DNA of 64,000 bases from Variovorax sp. UMC13 (GTDB lineage Bacteria; Pseudomonadota; Gammaproteobacteria; Burkholderiales; Burkholderiaceae_C), in the NCBI RefSeq assembly GCF_014170375.1, contig NZ_LZZW01000015.1, forward strand, positions 1 to 64,000, in the 5' to 3' direction. The position numbers and the translations under genes are program-made. The stretch's first letter is position 1, and each line of letters opens with the position of its first letter. Below, piece after piece: positions 17,258-25,895 of the stretch. The notes below the pieces were generated by a model that did not search any database, was not told the origin of the DNA, and saw nothing but the letters and a program-made list of their open reading frames with translations.

Positions 17258-19372
17258 ATGCGCACACTGTTGATCGACAACCACGACTCGTTCACCTACA
17301 ACCTCTTCCAGTATCTGACGGCCTCCAATGCGGAAGCACCCCTGGTGGTCAAGAACGACGAGATGAGCTGGGATGATGTCGAGCGCCTCGATTTCGACAA
17401 CATCGTGATCTCTCCAGGTCCTGGGCGGCCGCAGCACTCAAGGGATCTCGGCCTCTCGGCGGACGCACTGAGGCGAGCGCGCGTGCCGCTGCTGGGCGTG
17501 TGCCTCGGGCACCAGGCCATCGGACACTTTTGCGGGGCAACCGTGGATCTGGCGATGCGGCCCATGCACGGCCGCCTGGATCGCATCTCTCATTCACAGC
17601 GAGACCTGTTTCGAGGCATTCCCGATCGGTTCGAAGCGGTCCGGTATCACTCGCTGGCGGTCACCCATCTTCCTCGCGACCTCCTGCCGCTCGCCTGGGC
17701 AGGGGATGGCACGTTGATGGCGATGCGCCATGCGGCCAAGCCCTGGTGGGGCGTGCAGTTTCATCCGGAGTCCATCTGCACCGAGTACGGCGCCAGATTG
17801 CTGCGCAACTTCAGGGAACTGACGGACGAATGGCGCACCGCGCCGCCTCGGCGCGACCCCATGGGGAGCTTCGTTCCCGCCTTTCGTGTCGGACGCCCGC
17901 CGGATCTGCGCAGTCACGCGCGCTGCCTGGATGTATTTCCCAAGGCAGACGCCGCGTTCACCCTGCTTTTCGCCGAAGCGGACGCCTCGTTCTGGCTGGA
18001 CAGCAGTCTCAGCGACCGGGGTCGCGCGCGCTTTTCCTTCATGGGGGATGCCAACGGGCCCCATGCCAGCACGCTGAGCTACAACTCGAGTGCGACCTGC
18101 CTCGAGATCCGTCGCAGCGCCGCCGTCGAGTCACGCAATCAGAGCATCTTCGACTATCTGCGCAATGAGATCACCGGACGTCGCCCCGAGGGCGACCTTC
18201 TCCCGTTCGACTTCACTGGCGGCTTCGTCGGCTATCTGGGCTATGAGCTCAAGCAGGAGCTCGGCGGGCAGGACATGCACGACGCGTCCACGCCGGACGC
18301 GATGGGTCTGATGTCAGACAGGTTCATCGCTTTTGACCACGCACAGCAGCAGACCTGGATCGTGTGCCTCGACGGGCACAGCCTGTGCGACGAGAACCAT
18401 GCATGGCTAGAGGCGACCGAGCGCTCCTTGAGGCAGCTCGAGGCACAGCCTCCCCATTCTGCCGATGTGCCCGCAGCGGCTGTCGGCACGCTTGAATGGC
18501 GAGTGGATCTGCAGAAGTACCATGCGCTGGTCCTGCGATGCCAGGAAGAGATCCTCCAGGGCGAAACCTACGAGGTGTGCCTGACCAACCAGCTCAGCGG
18601 CGAGGGCACCCTCGACGTGGTGGCCGTGTACAACGTGCTACGCGCTCGCAACCCGGCACCGTACGCAGCGCTGTTCCGGTGCGCGGGCGTCTCGGTACTC
18701 TGCGCCTCGCCCGAACTCTTCCTGCGCATCGGCGAAGACCGCACGGTCGAGGCGCGCCCCATCAAGGGAACCGCACCACGCGGCGCGACCTCTGACGAGG
18801 ACCAGGTCATTGCAGCCCGACTCCGAACCGACGAGAAATCCCGCGCCGAGAACCTCATGATCGTGGACCTGCTGCGCAACGATCTGAATCGGGTCTGCGA
18901 TCCCGCCAGTGTCCATGTTCCGAACCTCTTCGACGTGGAGACGTTCGCGACCGTCCATCAACTGGTCAGCTCGATCCGGGGCCGCCTGCGGCCGGACCGA
19001 CATCCGGTGGACTGCGTGCGCGCGGCCTTCCCGGGTGGATCGATGACAGGCGCACCGAAGATCCGAACCATGAAGATCATCGACGAGCTGGAGGGCTGCG
19101 CGCGAGGGGTGTATTCGGGAAGCATGGGATATTTTTCGCTCAGCGGTGCGGTGCAGCTCAACATCGTCATCCGAACCATCGTGTGTGCCAACGGCCGTGT
19201 GTCGGTCGGCTCGGGAGGCGCCATCGTGGCGATGTCGGACCCCGCAGCGGAGGTGCAGGAAATCGTGCTCAAGGCGCATGCCCAACAGGAGGTGCTGCGC
19301 GAGTGCGGCGCCGCCCCGTCGGCGCTCGCGGCGGATACGGGCCGCCCGCCTCCCCCGAGCGTCGATGCCTAG
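17258..19372 (+). CDS. Fused 4-amino-4-deoxychorismate (ADC) synthase, PabA-PabB
   Basis: This 704-residue fusion has an N-terminal class-I glutamine amidotransferase (residues 1-190): DNHDSFTYNL at the start, nucleophile Cys82 in LLGVCLGHQA, His169 and Glu171 in FHPES. A chorismate-binding domain occupies about 220-690. Residues 500-504 read PIKGT; the Lys (503) is the nucleophile that marks ADC synthase, where anthranilate synthase has Ala. FPGGSMTGAPKIR and GVYSGSMGY complete the site. The reaction is chorismate plus glutamine to ADC. In primary folate synthesis PabA and PabB are usually separate in such bacteria; fused forms are common in antibiotic clusters, and no pabC lyase is nearby. 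AGGA precedes the ATG. The exporter gene downstream overlaps its stop. Confidence 0.93.
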   Translation: MRTLLIDNHDSFTYNLFQYLTASNAEAPLVVKNDEMSWDDVERLDFDNIVISPGPGRPQHSRDLGLSADALRRARVPLLGVCLGHQAIGHFCGATVDLAMRPMHGRLDRISHSQRDLFRGIPDRFEAVRYHSLAVTHLPRDLLPLAWAGDGTLMAMRHAAKPWWGVQFHPESICTEYGARLLRNFRELTDEWRTAPPRRDPMGSFVPAFRVGRPPDLRSHARCLDVFPKADAAFTLLFAEADASFWLDSSLSDRGRARFSFMGDANGPHASTLSYNSSATCLEIRRSAAVESRNQSIFDYLRNEITGRRPEGDLLPFDFTGGFVGYLGYELKQELGGQDMHDASTPDAMGLMSDRFIAFDHAQQQTWIVCLDGHSLCDENHAWLEATERSLRQLEAQPPHSADVPAAAVGTLEWRVDLQKYHALVLRCQEEILQGETYEVCLTNQLSGEGTLDVVAVYNVLRARNPAPYAALFRCAGVSVLCASPELFLRIGEDRTVEARPIKGTAPRGATSDEDQVIAARLRTDEKSRAENLMIVDLLRNDLNRVCDPASVHVPNLFDVETFATVHQLVSSIRGRLRPDRHPVDCVRAAFPGGSMTGAPKIRTMKIIDELEGCARGVYSGSMGYFSLSGAVQLNIVIRTIVCANGRVSVGSGGAIVAMSDPAAEVQEIVLKAHAQQEVLRECGAAPSALAADTGRPPPPSVDA

Positions 19373-20282
19373 CGTCCGCGGCCGAGCGATCGAGATGCCC
19401 GGTCCTGCAGCAAACCGAAGAGGTATCGCGTTGATGCTCTGCGCGATGGGTGGGTACGCCCTCAATGACACATTCGTCAAACTCGCCACCCAGCAGCTTC
19501 CGCCGGGTCAGGTGCTTCTCGTGCGCAGCGTCTTTGCGCTGGCAATCCTGCTCCTGATCGCCCACGCCACCGGCGATCTGCGGCGGGCACGGTCGTTGCG
19601 CCAGCTCGCTGTGGCACTGCGATGCCTTTGGGAAGTGGCGGCAGCAGTGACCTCCGTGCTGGCGCTTTCCCTCGCGCCGCAGGTCACGGCAACCGCCATC
19701 ATGATGTCCGCACCTGTGCTCACTGGCCTGGCCAGCTACGCACTGGGATCGGAAACGCCCGACGGGCGCCGCACTGTTGCGACGCTCGTCGGACTGGGCG
19801 GCGTCCTGCTGGTCATGCAACCTGGCTTCGCCATGCCCTCTTCGGCTGGCTGGGGGCTTGCCTATGCCGCCCTTTGCGCCGGCTCGCTTGCAGGCCGGGA
19901 CCTTGCCACCCGAAGCATCCCGACCGATGTCCCCTCATCGATGATTGCAGCCGTGGCAACACTCGCCACGTGCGTCGTCGGGGCAGTGATGTGCGCGGCA
20001 CAGGGGTGGCGAACCTTGCAGCTCGCCGAGACGGCGCTGCTGGGGCTGGCGGCAGTCTGCGCCGCGTTCGCTGGCCTGGCACTCGTTGCCGCATGCAGGG
20101 ACGTCGCGCTCTCGGTCGTCGCGCCGTTTCGTTTCAGTCTCGTGGTCTGGGCAACCTTGCTGGGCTATCTTTTCTCGGGCGAGAAGCCCGATCTTCTTTC
20201 GGCACTGGGCATCCTGAGCATCTGTGCCGCAGGACTGCTGCTGTTGCGTTTCAACAGGACAAGTTCGACCATACGGCCGTGA
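19365..20282 (+). CDS. EamA/DMT family transporter (probable exporter)
   Basis: This 305-residue protein has about ten hydrophobic segments in two EamA halves (about 20-150 and 160-295), with the typical helix LLVRSVFALAILLLI and the block APVLTGLASYALG. Drug/metabolite transporters of this type often export amino acids or metabolites. The ATG at 19365 overlaps the ADC synthase stop by 8 bp, suggesting translational coupling; an ATG at 19395 is the alternative. The coupling makes it a good candidate exporter for the pathway product. Confidence 0.87.
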   Translation: MPSVRGRAIEMPGPAANRRGIALMLCAMGGYALNDTFVKLATQQLPPGQVLLVRSVFALAILLLIAHATGDLRRARSLRQLAVALRCLWEVAAAVTSVLALSLAPQVTATAIMMSAPVLTGLASYALGSETPDGRRTVATLVGLGGVLLVMQPGFAMPSSAGWGLAYAALCAGSLAGRDLATRSIPTDVPSSMIAAVATLATCVVGAVMCAAQGWRTLQLAETALLGLAAVCAAFAGLALVAACRDVALSVVAPFRFSLVVWATLLGYLFSGEKPDLLSALGILSICAAGLLLLRFNRTSSTIRP

Positions 20283-20418
20283 TCCGGAGCGCCAAGGCTG
20301 ACTGATCTGCCCTCACCTGCTCCGTGAAATCTTCGGGCGCAAGCCGATCTGCAGCCGCCGATGCGAAACGCAGGCGGTCGCTCGCGGACCTCAAGGCGAT
20401 TCACGGTGCGCACCGTTT

Positions 20419-20802
20419 TCAGTCACGCATGGACAAGACAATCGAAAGGTAGGAAACAGGCGGCTGAAGAATGACCTCGATGCCGTGCGGCGTGGTGGCA
20501 TCGAAGAGCAGCGAATCGCCGGGATTCAGGCGGGCGAGACGCTGGCCATGGCGATAGATCAACCCGCCCTTGAGCAGATGAAGAAACTTGAGCCCCTGAT
20601 GCCGGCCCGCTGGATACGGCCGGGCATCGGCGGCGAGGGTGACGAGATGGGGCTCGACAAGGAGCTTGCCGGACAGCAGATGGCCCAGCAGCTCGTGCCG
20701 ATAGCCCACCAGTGCGCCGACGCCATTGACCAGGACGCCATGGCCGGAGGGCACATGGAAGAAGGCGGCGGGCTTGGGTTTTCTGGAGAAGAATCGAGTC
20801 AT
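20419..20802 (-). CDS. Small cupin-domain protein
   Basis: This 127-residue protein carries one cupin domain at about 55-125. The first motif is RHQGLKFLHLLKGGLIY and the second LNPGDSLLFDATTPHG. This looks like the C-terminal sensing domain of HTH-cupin (XRE) regulators, but no helix-turn-helix precedes it. A TTG at 20862 has a very strong AAGGAGG site but only about 2 bp of spacing; the ATG at 20802 has a weak one, so the start is uncertain. It is convergent with the exporter. In bacilysin synthesis a cupin (BacB) follows BacA, so an enzymatic role is possible but speculative. Confidence 0.65.
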   Translation of the reverse strand: MTRFFSRKPKPAAFFHVPSGHGVLVNGVGALVGYRHELLGHLLSGKLLVEPHLVTLAADARPYPAGRHQGLKFLHLLKGGLIYRHGQRLARLNPGDSLLFDATTPHGIEVILQPPVSYLSIVLSMRD

Positions 20803-21143
20803 CGAGAGATCAGGCCCTTGGCACGTCGTTTGAAGCCTGTGTCGAGGAATGCAGTAGCTCAAGTCCTCCTTGCGCGTCCAGGTGCCAGGGGCCCTTGCGT
20901 GTCGAAACGGTGCTTCCAGGGAGCGCTGCCGCCAGACGCGGCGAGCTGATGTGCCGGGCTCTGCTGCGGCGATGCATGCAGTGCGGGCAGCGCCTTGTTC
21001 GCGCGCTCCGATCTTTGCCCGCCCTCTTGGAGAACTTCAGTTGCGGGCAATAGGCTGCCGGCTTCTCGCTGCTCATCCGCGCCACCCTGCAGCGCCCAGA
21101 TCCGACGCAGGTTCCTTCGTCAAGCGTGAGACATATCGGACAT

Positions 21144-21584
21144 TCACAATGGCACCCGTGTCCCGATGACTTCGTCCTCGAGCCGGCAGGTCTCCTCAAT
21201 GATCAGCGCATAGAGCGCGTGAAGAAACGACGGATTGAGCCGGTTTGCGGCCGCAAAATCGGCAGCGCGCTGTTGGACGACGCCAATGCGCTGGGGCTGC
21301 ATCATGGGTATGTCGTGGATCTTCTTGTGAGCGCCGATGCGCATGCAGCAGTCCAATCGCTGCCGCAGCGACTCGAGCAATGCGCGATCGATTTGGTCGA
21401 GCTCCCGGCGAAGGTCCTCCAGGATGTCCAGCGCAGATCCCGACGCAGCGCCTCCTTGGAACCGGGCGCAGTCAGGGGGCGGTGCGGCGGGACTCGCGAG
21501 GGATGACGACGCTCTCGCCACACGAGAGCCTTGCAGCTCGGCGTTGTCTGTCGTTCCGGTGAAAAATCGCTCTGGATGGGTCAT
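21144..21584 (-). CDS. Chorismate mutase (AroQ fold), probably 4-amino-4-deoxychorismate mutase (PapB/CmlD type)
   Basis: This 146-residue protein has an all-helical AroQ chorismate mutase domain at about 55-145 after a disordered Ser/Ala/Pro N-terminus. Helix 1 carries LRRELDQIDRALLESLRQRL with the conserved Arg. The segment HKKIHDIPMMQPQRIGVVQQRA and the end LYALIIEETCRLEDEVI match, from memory, the ADC mutases of p-aminophenylalanine pathways (PapB, CmlD), which have PMMQP-x-RI where ordinary mutases differ. The predicted reaction is ADC to 4-amino-4-deoxyprephenate. The start ATG 21584 follows AGAAGAA. It is 17 bp after the TctC gene, so co-transcribed. Confidence 0.82.
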   Translation of the reverse strand: MTHPERFFTGTTDNAELQGSRVARASSSLASPAAPPPDCARFQGGAASGSALDILEDLRRELDQIDRALLESLRQRLDCCMRIGAHKKIHDIPMMQPQRIGVVQQRAADFAAANRLNPSFLHALYALIIEETCRLEDEVIGTRVPL

Positions 21585-21601
21585 GATTCTTCTTTCTCGG
21601 C

Positions 21602-22651
21602 TCAATCGAGCTTCAGGCCTTGGCGCTTGATGATTCCGCTCAATGCGGCCGTATCCTCTCGTACCCTCTCAGCGAGCACTTCCGATGAACTGCCCACAGC
21701 CTGGTAGCCCTGCGCGAACAGCTTCTGACGCACTTCAGTGCTTCTGACGATCTCGCCGATCACTTGAGAGAGGCGGGCCACGATGGGCGCCGGCATGGTC
21801 GCGGGCGCTGCAGCAGCCGTCCATATCTCCAGCTGGAATCCGGCGATGCCCACTTCGCTCAGTGCGGGGTAGCTCGGCACAAGCGGTGAGCGCGTCGCGG
21901 AGGTCACGCCGACAGCGCGCAAGCGGCCCGCGCGAATCTGCACGTCCGCCAGGCCTGGCGGCAACAGGGCCAGCTGGATCTGGCCGCCCGCCAGACCCGC
22001 TATCACCTGCGGATTGCCGAGGTAGGGAACATGGACGGGTGTGATGCCGGACTGCGCCTTGAGCAGTTCCATGCCCAGATGCCCGATGGTGCCGACACCT
22101 GGCGTTCCGTAGCTCCATGCATCACCCGCCGTGCGTGCCGCGGCAAGAAGAGCCTGTGGATCCGCGCCCGGCGCATCGGCTGGGGCCGCAAGAAGGAGCG
22201 GTGCTGTACAGATCAGGCTGATCGGCGCGAGATCCTTCTGAGGATCGTAGGGCGTCGCAGGGTTCAGCACCTTGGCGATCGTCATGTTTCCGTTGATCAG
22301 CATGCCGATGGTGTGCTCGTCCGTCGACCTCGCCACGATGGCTGCGGCAATGTTGCCGCTTGCGCCCGGATGGTTCTCGACAATCACCGGCTGACCGATC
22401 GCCCTTCTCAATGGCTCGGCCAAGGTGCGTGCCACCAGGTCGGGCGAGGAGCCTGCGGCGAATCCCACCACGATCCGCAGAGGCCGAGTCGGCCACGACG
22501 AAAGCACAGCAACAGGGTCGATCCCCTGCTCGGAACGCGAGGCACCGCCCTGAACCGCAGCGATCTGGGCGTTCGCCGCAGCAGCAAGGAACAAGGCGCC
22601 CAGCGTACAAAGTGCACGGGACGCCAGCGCGTGGAAGGTGGGTGATTTCAT
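21602..22651 (-). CDS. Bug/TctC family periplasmic substrate-binding protein
   Basis: This 349-residue protein has a signal peptide (cut after ANA, about residue 28) and the full TctC fold. Blocks include WPTRPLRIVVGFAAGSSPDLVAR, VIVENHPGASGNIAA, and AWSYGTPGVGTIGHLGMELL followed by VPYLGNPQVIAGLAGGQI. Such proteins bind carboxylated or aromatic acids; in Burkholderiales most are orphans without TctA/TctB, as here. It lies in one operon with the ADC-mutase-like gene and divergent from luxI. Its ligand might be a pathway acid, but this is inference. Confidence 0.88.
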   Translation of the reverse strand: MKSPTFHALASRALCTLGALFLAAAANAQIAAVQGGASRSEQGIDPVAVLSSWPTRPLRIVVGFAAGSSPDLVARTLAEPLRRAIGQPVIVENHPGASGNIAAAIVARSTDEHTIGMLINGNMTIAKVLNPATPYDPQKDLAPISLICTAPLLLAAPADAPGADPQALLAAARTAGDAWSYGTPGVGTIGHLGMELLKAQSGITPVHVPYLGNPQVIAGLAGGQIQLALLPPGLADVQIRAGRLRAVGVTSATRSPLVPSYPALSEVGIAGFQLEIWTAAAAPATMPAPIVARLSQVIGEIVRSTEVRQKLFAQGYQAVGSSSEVLAERVREDTAALSGIIKRQGLKLD

Positions 22652-23077
22652 GACGATTGCAGGGGGTAGAGAGGCCTTCAGTCTTCTCGTTCATGTCGCG
22701 TCCATCAACTGTTGCACGCAGTGCAATTGCGCCGGAGCGCCCCCTCGTCCAGCGTGAGAAACCGACAACAGACTTCCCTGCGCAAAGCGCCCTGCGCCTC
22801 CCGCAGTCCGCTCCCTCGCGTGCATCGCATGCAATTTCACGTACCGGACGGACAGCAGCAGCGGCCCAGAATTGGCACGCTTCCTGCCCATTTTCCGGAG
22901 CCGACCTCAAGCATTCCACGGCTGCCGCAGCCGTGATGCACGCCTCCGTCCCGCCAGGAAAGGAGGGCCCGACGCGGTTGCGTCACGCATTGGATCGGCC
23001 CTCAGGACCTCCCAATCCTGCTAGTTACGCGCGTTGCCTCGCGTCGCTCTAATGGTGCGTCCACTCTGGGAACACTC
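22652..23077. other. Divergent promoter region between tctC-like gene and luxI
   Basis: About 425 bp with no gene. It should hold promoters for both sides. It contains a candidate lux/las-type box at 23007-23026. Confidence 0.6.
23007..23026 (+). promoter_or_regulatory. Candidate lux/las-type box upstream of luxI
   Basis: The 20-mer ACCTCCCAATCCTGCTAGTT matches 14 of 20 positions of the las-type consensus ACCTGCCAGTTCTGGCAGGT, compared by eye. It ends 51 bp before the luxI ATG, a typical place for activation. Its own dyad symmetry is weak (5 of 10). Confidence 0.4.
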
Positions 23078-23695
23078 ATGAAGATCTTCACAGGCACGGC
23101 CGAAACATTGCCCGCCGGAATGCTTCTTGCCATGGCGCGCTACCGCCACCAAGTCTTCGTCGAACGACTCGGCTGGACATTGCAGTCACACGCGGGGATG
23201 GAGTTCGACCAGTTCGATCGACGCGACACGGTGTATGTGGTGGCCTGCGACCCACAGGCGCGCGTCATCGGCACTGCGCGCCTGCTGCCTACGCATCGTC
23301 CGTACCTGCTCGCAGAGGTCTTTCCCGAGCTGCTGGGAGATGCGCCTGCGCCGAGAACGCCCCTGGTGTGGGAGATCTCTCGGTTTGCCGCTGTCAAGCT
23401 GGAAGATGACAAGGCCCGCAGCACGATGTTCAGTACGAGCTTCTCGCTGGATCTCTTGCGCGCCGCGATGGCCGTCGCCCGGTCGGCAGGCGCACGTCGA
23501 TTGATCAGCGTGTCCCCCGTGGGCATCGAGCGAATCCTGCGCCGGGGCGGCTTCAGGATCGAGCGGGCCGCGGCGCCCCTGTGCATTGATGGTCAGGCGC
23601 TGTTTGCCTGCTGGCTGGAACTTCAGCCGTGTGCGCAGCCAGTGCGATGTGATCGAAGGCAAGCTGGCAGCCGCAGTTATCCTGCATCGCCATAG
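23078..23695 (+). CDS. LuxI-family acyl-homoserine-lactone synthase
   Basis: This 205-residue enzyme makes an AHL signal from SAM and an acyl donor. The invariant residues of the family can be placed: Arg23, Phe27, Trp33, Asp44, Asp47, Arg68, Glu99 and Arg102 (in WEISRFA). The C-terminal half has SVSPVGIERILRRGGF. The acyl chain length cannot be predicted. It converges on a luxR gene 47 bp away, so the two form a cognate pair. Confidence 0.95.
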   Translation: MKIFTGTAETLPAGMLLAMARYRHQVFVERLGWTLQSHAGMEFDQFDRRDTVYVVACDPQARVIGTARLLPTHRPYLLAEVFPELLGDAPAPRTPLVWEISRFAAVKLEDDKARSTMFSTSFSLDLLRAAMAVARSAGARRLISVSPVGIERILRRGGFRIERAAAPLCIDGQALFACWLELQPCAQPVRCDRRQAGSRSYPASP

Positions 23696-23742
23696 CAGCC
23701 GGCACGCCACGCGGCACTGCGCTGCGATAGGCGCGGGGTCCC

Positions 23743-24486
23743 TCAGCTGAGCAAGCCGAGAACGATTGCACGTGCGACGGCGGCCGTCCGGTTGGCTGCT
23801 TGCAGCTTCATGATCACATTTCGCAAGTGGAAATTGGCCGTGTGTTCCGAAACCCTCAGGATGTCCCCGACCTCTCCCGATGTCTTTCCGTCGGCCATCC
23901 ATCTCGCAACCTCCGCTTCGCGAGCGGTGAGTACGGGTGTTGCGTCGCCGCGGTCTTCACGCAGGGCATCGGCTATTGCCATGTGGGCGACATTGGCCAA
24001 GCAACGCAGGTAGGCCTCGTGCGCGTTCAGCTCAGCTGGCGTCAGCGCATCGTGCGCACGTGCAAGCGACAGCATTCCCACGTGGCCGCTTCCATCGAAG
24101 CACGATTGTGACCACCCGACTCTCAGTCCGAACGAACGGGCTTCGTCCCACATCTGAGGCGTGCTGTGGAACAATTCATTGCTCCAGACGACAGGGACAA
24201 GGCTGCGCATCCCGTGGCGCACCGTCGGATCGCTCGCCAAATAGTTGGCACTGAGATATCTTTCACGCCATGCTGCATCGTAGTTGCTGAGCAGCACGAA
24301 CCTGGGATTGCTGAAGGGCGCTGGCGTTCGCACTCCATAGGCGCAATGCTCGAAGCCGAGAAGGCGCGCTGCGCGTTCGATCACGCCGAAGATCTCAGGG
24401 GCGGCGTGCATGCGACCGATGCCGTCGAGGAGATCTTGGGTCCAGGCCGTTGTCGGAGAGGCGTTGGTGGAGGTTTCGGCTGTCAT
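23743..24486 (-). CDS. LuxR-family AHL-responsive transcriptional regulator
   Basis: This 247-residue protein has an autoinducer-binding domain at about 20-165, with the conserved Trp and Tyr in AWRERYLSANYLASDP, the Asp-Pro pair, VVWSN and a later Gly. A LuxR-type HTH lies at about 180-245 (LTAREAEVARWMADGKTSGEVGDILRVSEHTANFHLRNVIMKL). It is the cognate receptor of the convergent LuxI. It probably controls luxI and some neighbouring genes; targets are not shown. Confidence 0.94.
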   Translation of the reverse strand: MTAETSTNASPTTAWTQDLLDGIGRMHAAPEIFGVIERAARLLGFEHCAYGVRTPAPFSNPRFVLLSNYDAAWRERYLSANYLASDPTVRHGMRSLVPVVWSNELFHSTPQMWDEARSFGLRVGWSQSCFDGSGHVGMLSLARAHDALTPAELNAHEAYLRCLANVAHMAIADALREDRGDATPVLTAREAEVARWMADGKTSGEVGDILRVSEHTANFHLRNVIMKLQAANRTAAVARAIVLGLLS

Positions 24487-24959
24487 GGGGTGGCGCGCTC
24501 AGCTTGGCTCAGTCGCGACTCACGGGGTTGTGGCGATGCAAAGTCAGCGCCTACACGCCCGTTCGGATTCGTCACTGCAAGCGCGCATGAATCGGCTGTC
24601 GTCTCGCGGACGGCCCGGCGCTGTCGGCATCCGGTCGGTCTCAGCTCGCATCGGCAGCACAGTGCACATCTGGAACGAATGCTTCTGCAGCCCACTCGAA
24701 CGCCGCATTTCACACCCATCGATCAAGGCCGTGCCGTCGTGAAACACCCTTCTCCCGACCTCGCTTGCAGGGCGGACTCGTGCCCGCCGGATGGGACGAT
24801 GCTGTCACATCACTGGACCTTGGATCTTCACGGTTCAGACAAAACTTCCATGGTTTCTGCCATGCCCGTCGCGTCTGTCCCCCTGAGTACGCTTGTGCTG
24901 TGCCATGCGACAAGGCACCCAATCCCGCACCCGTGCCACCGCGTGGCGCAATAGCCGAG
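24487..24959. other. Intergenic region between luxR and the AraC-type regulator
   Basis: About 470 bp with no credible gene. It should contain the promoters of the divergent luxR and AraC-type genes; I could not place them. Confidence 0.4.
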
Positions 24960-25895
24960 ATGCGAAACGTGTATCTCCTGCTCATGGAGCAATTCGTTCT
25001 GCCGGACGCGGTGGGTCCGCAGCAGGCCTTTGCAGCCGCAAACGAGATCCTGGCGCGCAGCGGGGCGCCGCAGGCGTATCGCCTCGGACTCTATGCAGCA
25101 CGTGCAGGCGCAACGATCAGCTCCAGCGGCCCGGCGATGTGGACGGAAGGGTTACCCGAGACCGTCCCGTCGAGGCGTGGCACTGTGTTCTTGATCGGAG
25201 GGCTGGCCCCTGTCCCCGGGGGCGCGGCGCGCCTCGAGACATCGAAATTGCAAGCTTGGCTGCGGCGTCATGCACCACGCTTTGAACGGCGGGCGTCCAT
25301 CGGACAAGCTGCCGCCGTGCTTGCGCACCAGGCCGGAAGTTCTGACAGGCCCCCGGGCTGCCGGTGGATCGTCGTGGACAACACGGAGGCGACCACCACC
25401 GCCCTGGCCATGATCGAACGCGACATGGGGTCAGCCATGGCACTGGCGATCGCGCGTCAGCTCGCTGCCGCATTTGGTCTCGAGGCGGTGCTGGCCCAGG
25501 GCATCGCGCGGACGCAGGCACCGACAGATGCACGATTGGACAGGCTTCACCAATGGATGGGCAAACGCCTCTCGGAGTCGATCACCGTCCAGAGCATGGC
25601 CACCTACCTGGCAATGACGCCGCGAACTTTTGCACGCTTCTACCGTCGGGCGACAGGAACAACCCCGGCCCGGGATGTCGTCCGAATGCGGCTGGAGAAG
25701 GCCTGCTGGCTCCTCGCCACCGAATGGTCCACCCTCAAGGCCGTTGCGCACGCGTGCGGCTTCTCATCCGAGGAAGTCATGCGGCGCACGTTTATTCGTC
25801 ATCTCCACGTTTCACCCAAGGCCTACCGCCAGCGCCTCAGACAGACACCGAGTGACCGCAAGGCCCATGAGGAACCGCCTGCGCGCGAGCCCTGA
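24960..25895 (+). CDS. GlxA-type AraC-family regulator (DJ-1/PfpI N-domain plus HTH)
   Basis: This 311-residue protein has an N-terminal DJ-1/PfpI-like domain (about 1-190), beginning MRNVYLLLMEQFVLPDAVGP, and a C-terminal AraC HTH pair (about 200-300). The HTH includes LDRLHQWMGKRLSESITVQSMA, AMTPRTFARFYRRATGTTPARDVVRMRLEKA and FSSEEVMRRTFIRHLHVSPKAYRQR. In GlxA-type regulators the first domain usually senses a small molecule and lacks protease function. The start at 24960 places the domain right at the N-terminus; the frame is open upstream to 24765 without similarity. Targets unknown; it may control the metabolite cluster. Confidence 0.87.
   Translation: MRNVYLLLMEQFVLPDAVGPQQAFAAANEILARSGAPQAYRLGLYAARAGATISSSGPAMWTEGLPETVPSRRGTVFLIGGLAPVPGGAARLETSKLQAWLRRHAPRFERRASIGQAAAVLAHQAGSSDRPPGCRWIVVDNTEATTTALAMIERDMGSAMALAIARQLAAAFGLEAVLAQGIARTQAPTDARLDRLHQWMGKRLSESITVQSMATYLAMTPRTFARFYRRATGTTPARDVVRMRLEKACWLLATEWSTLKAVAHACGFSSEEVMRRTFIRHLHVSPKAYRQRLRQTPSDRKAHEEPPAREP

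Noticed and set aside
20810..21199. Minus-strand 129-residue frame between the cupin and mutase genes
   Set aside because: It overlaps the end of the mutase gene and the start of the cupin gene, contains no recognisable domain and has no good ribosome site.
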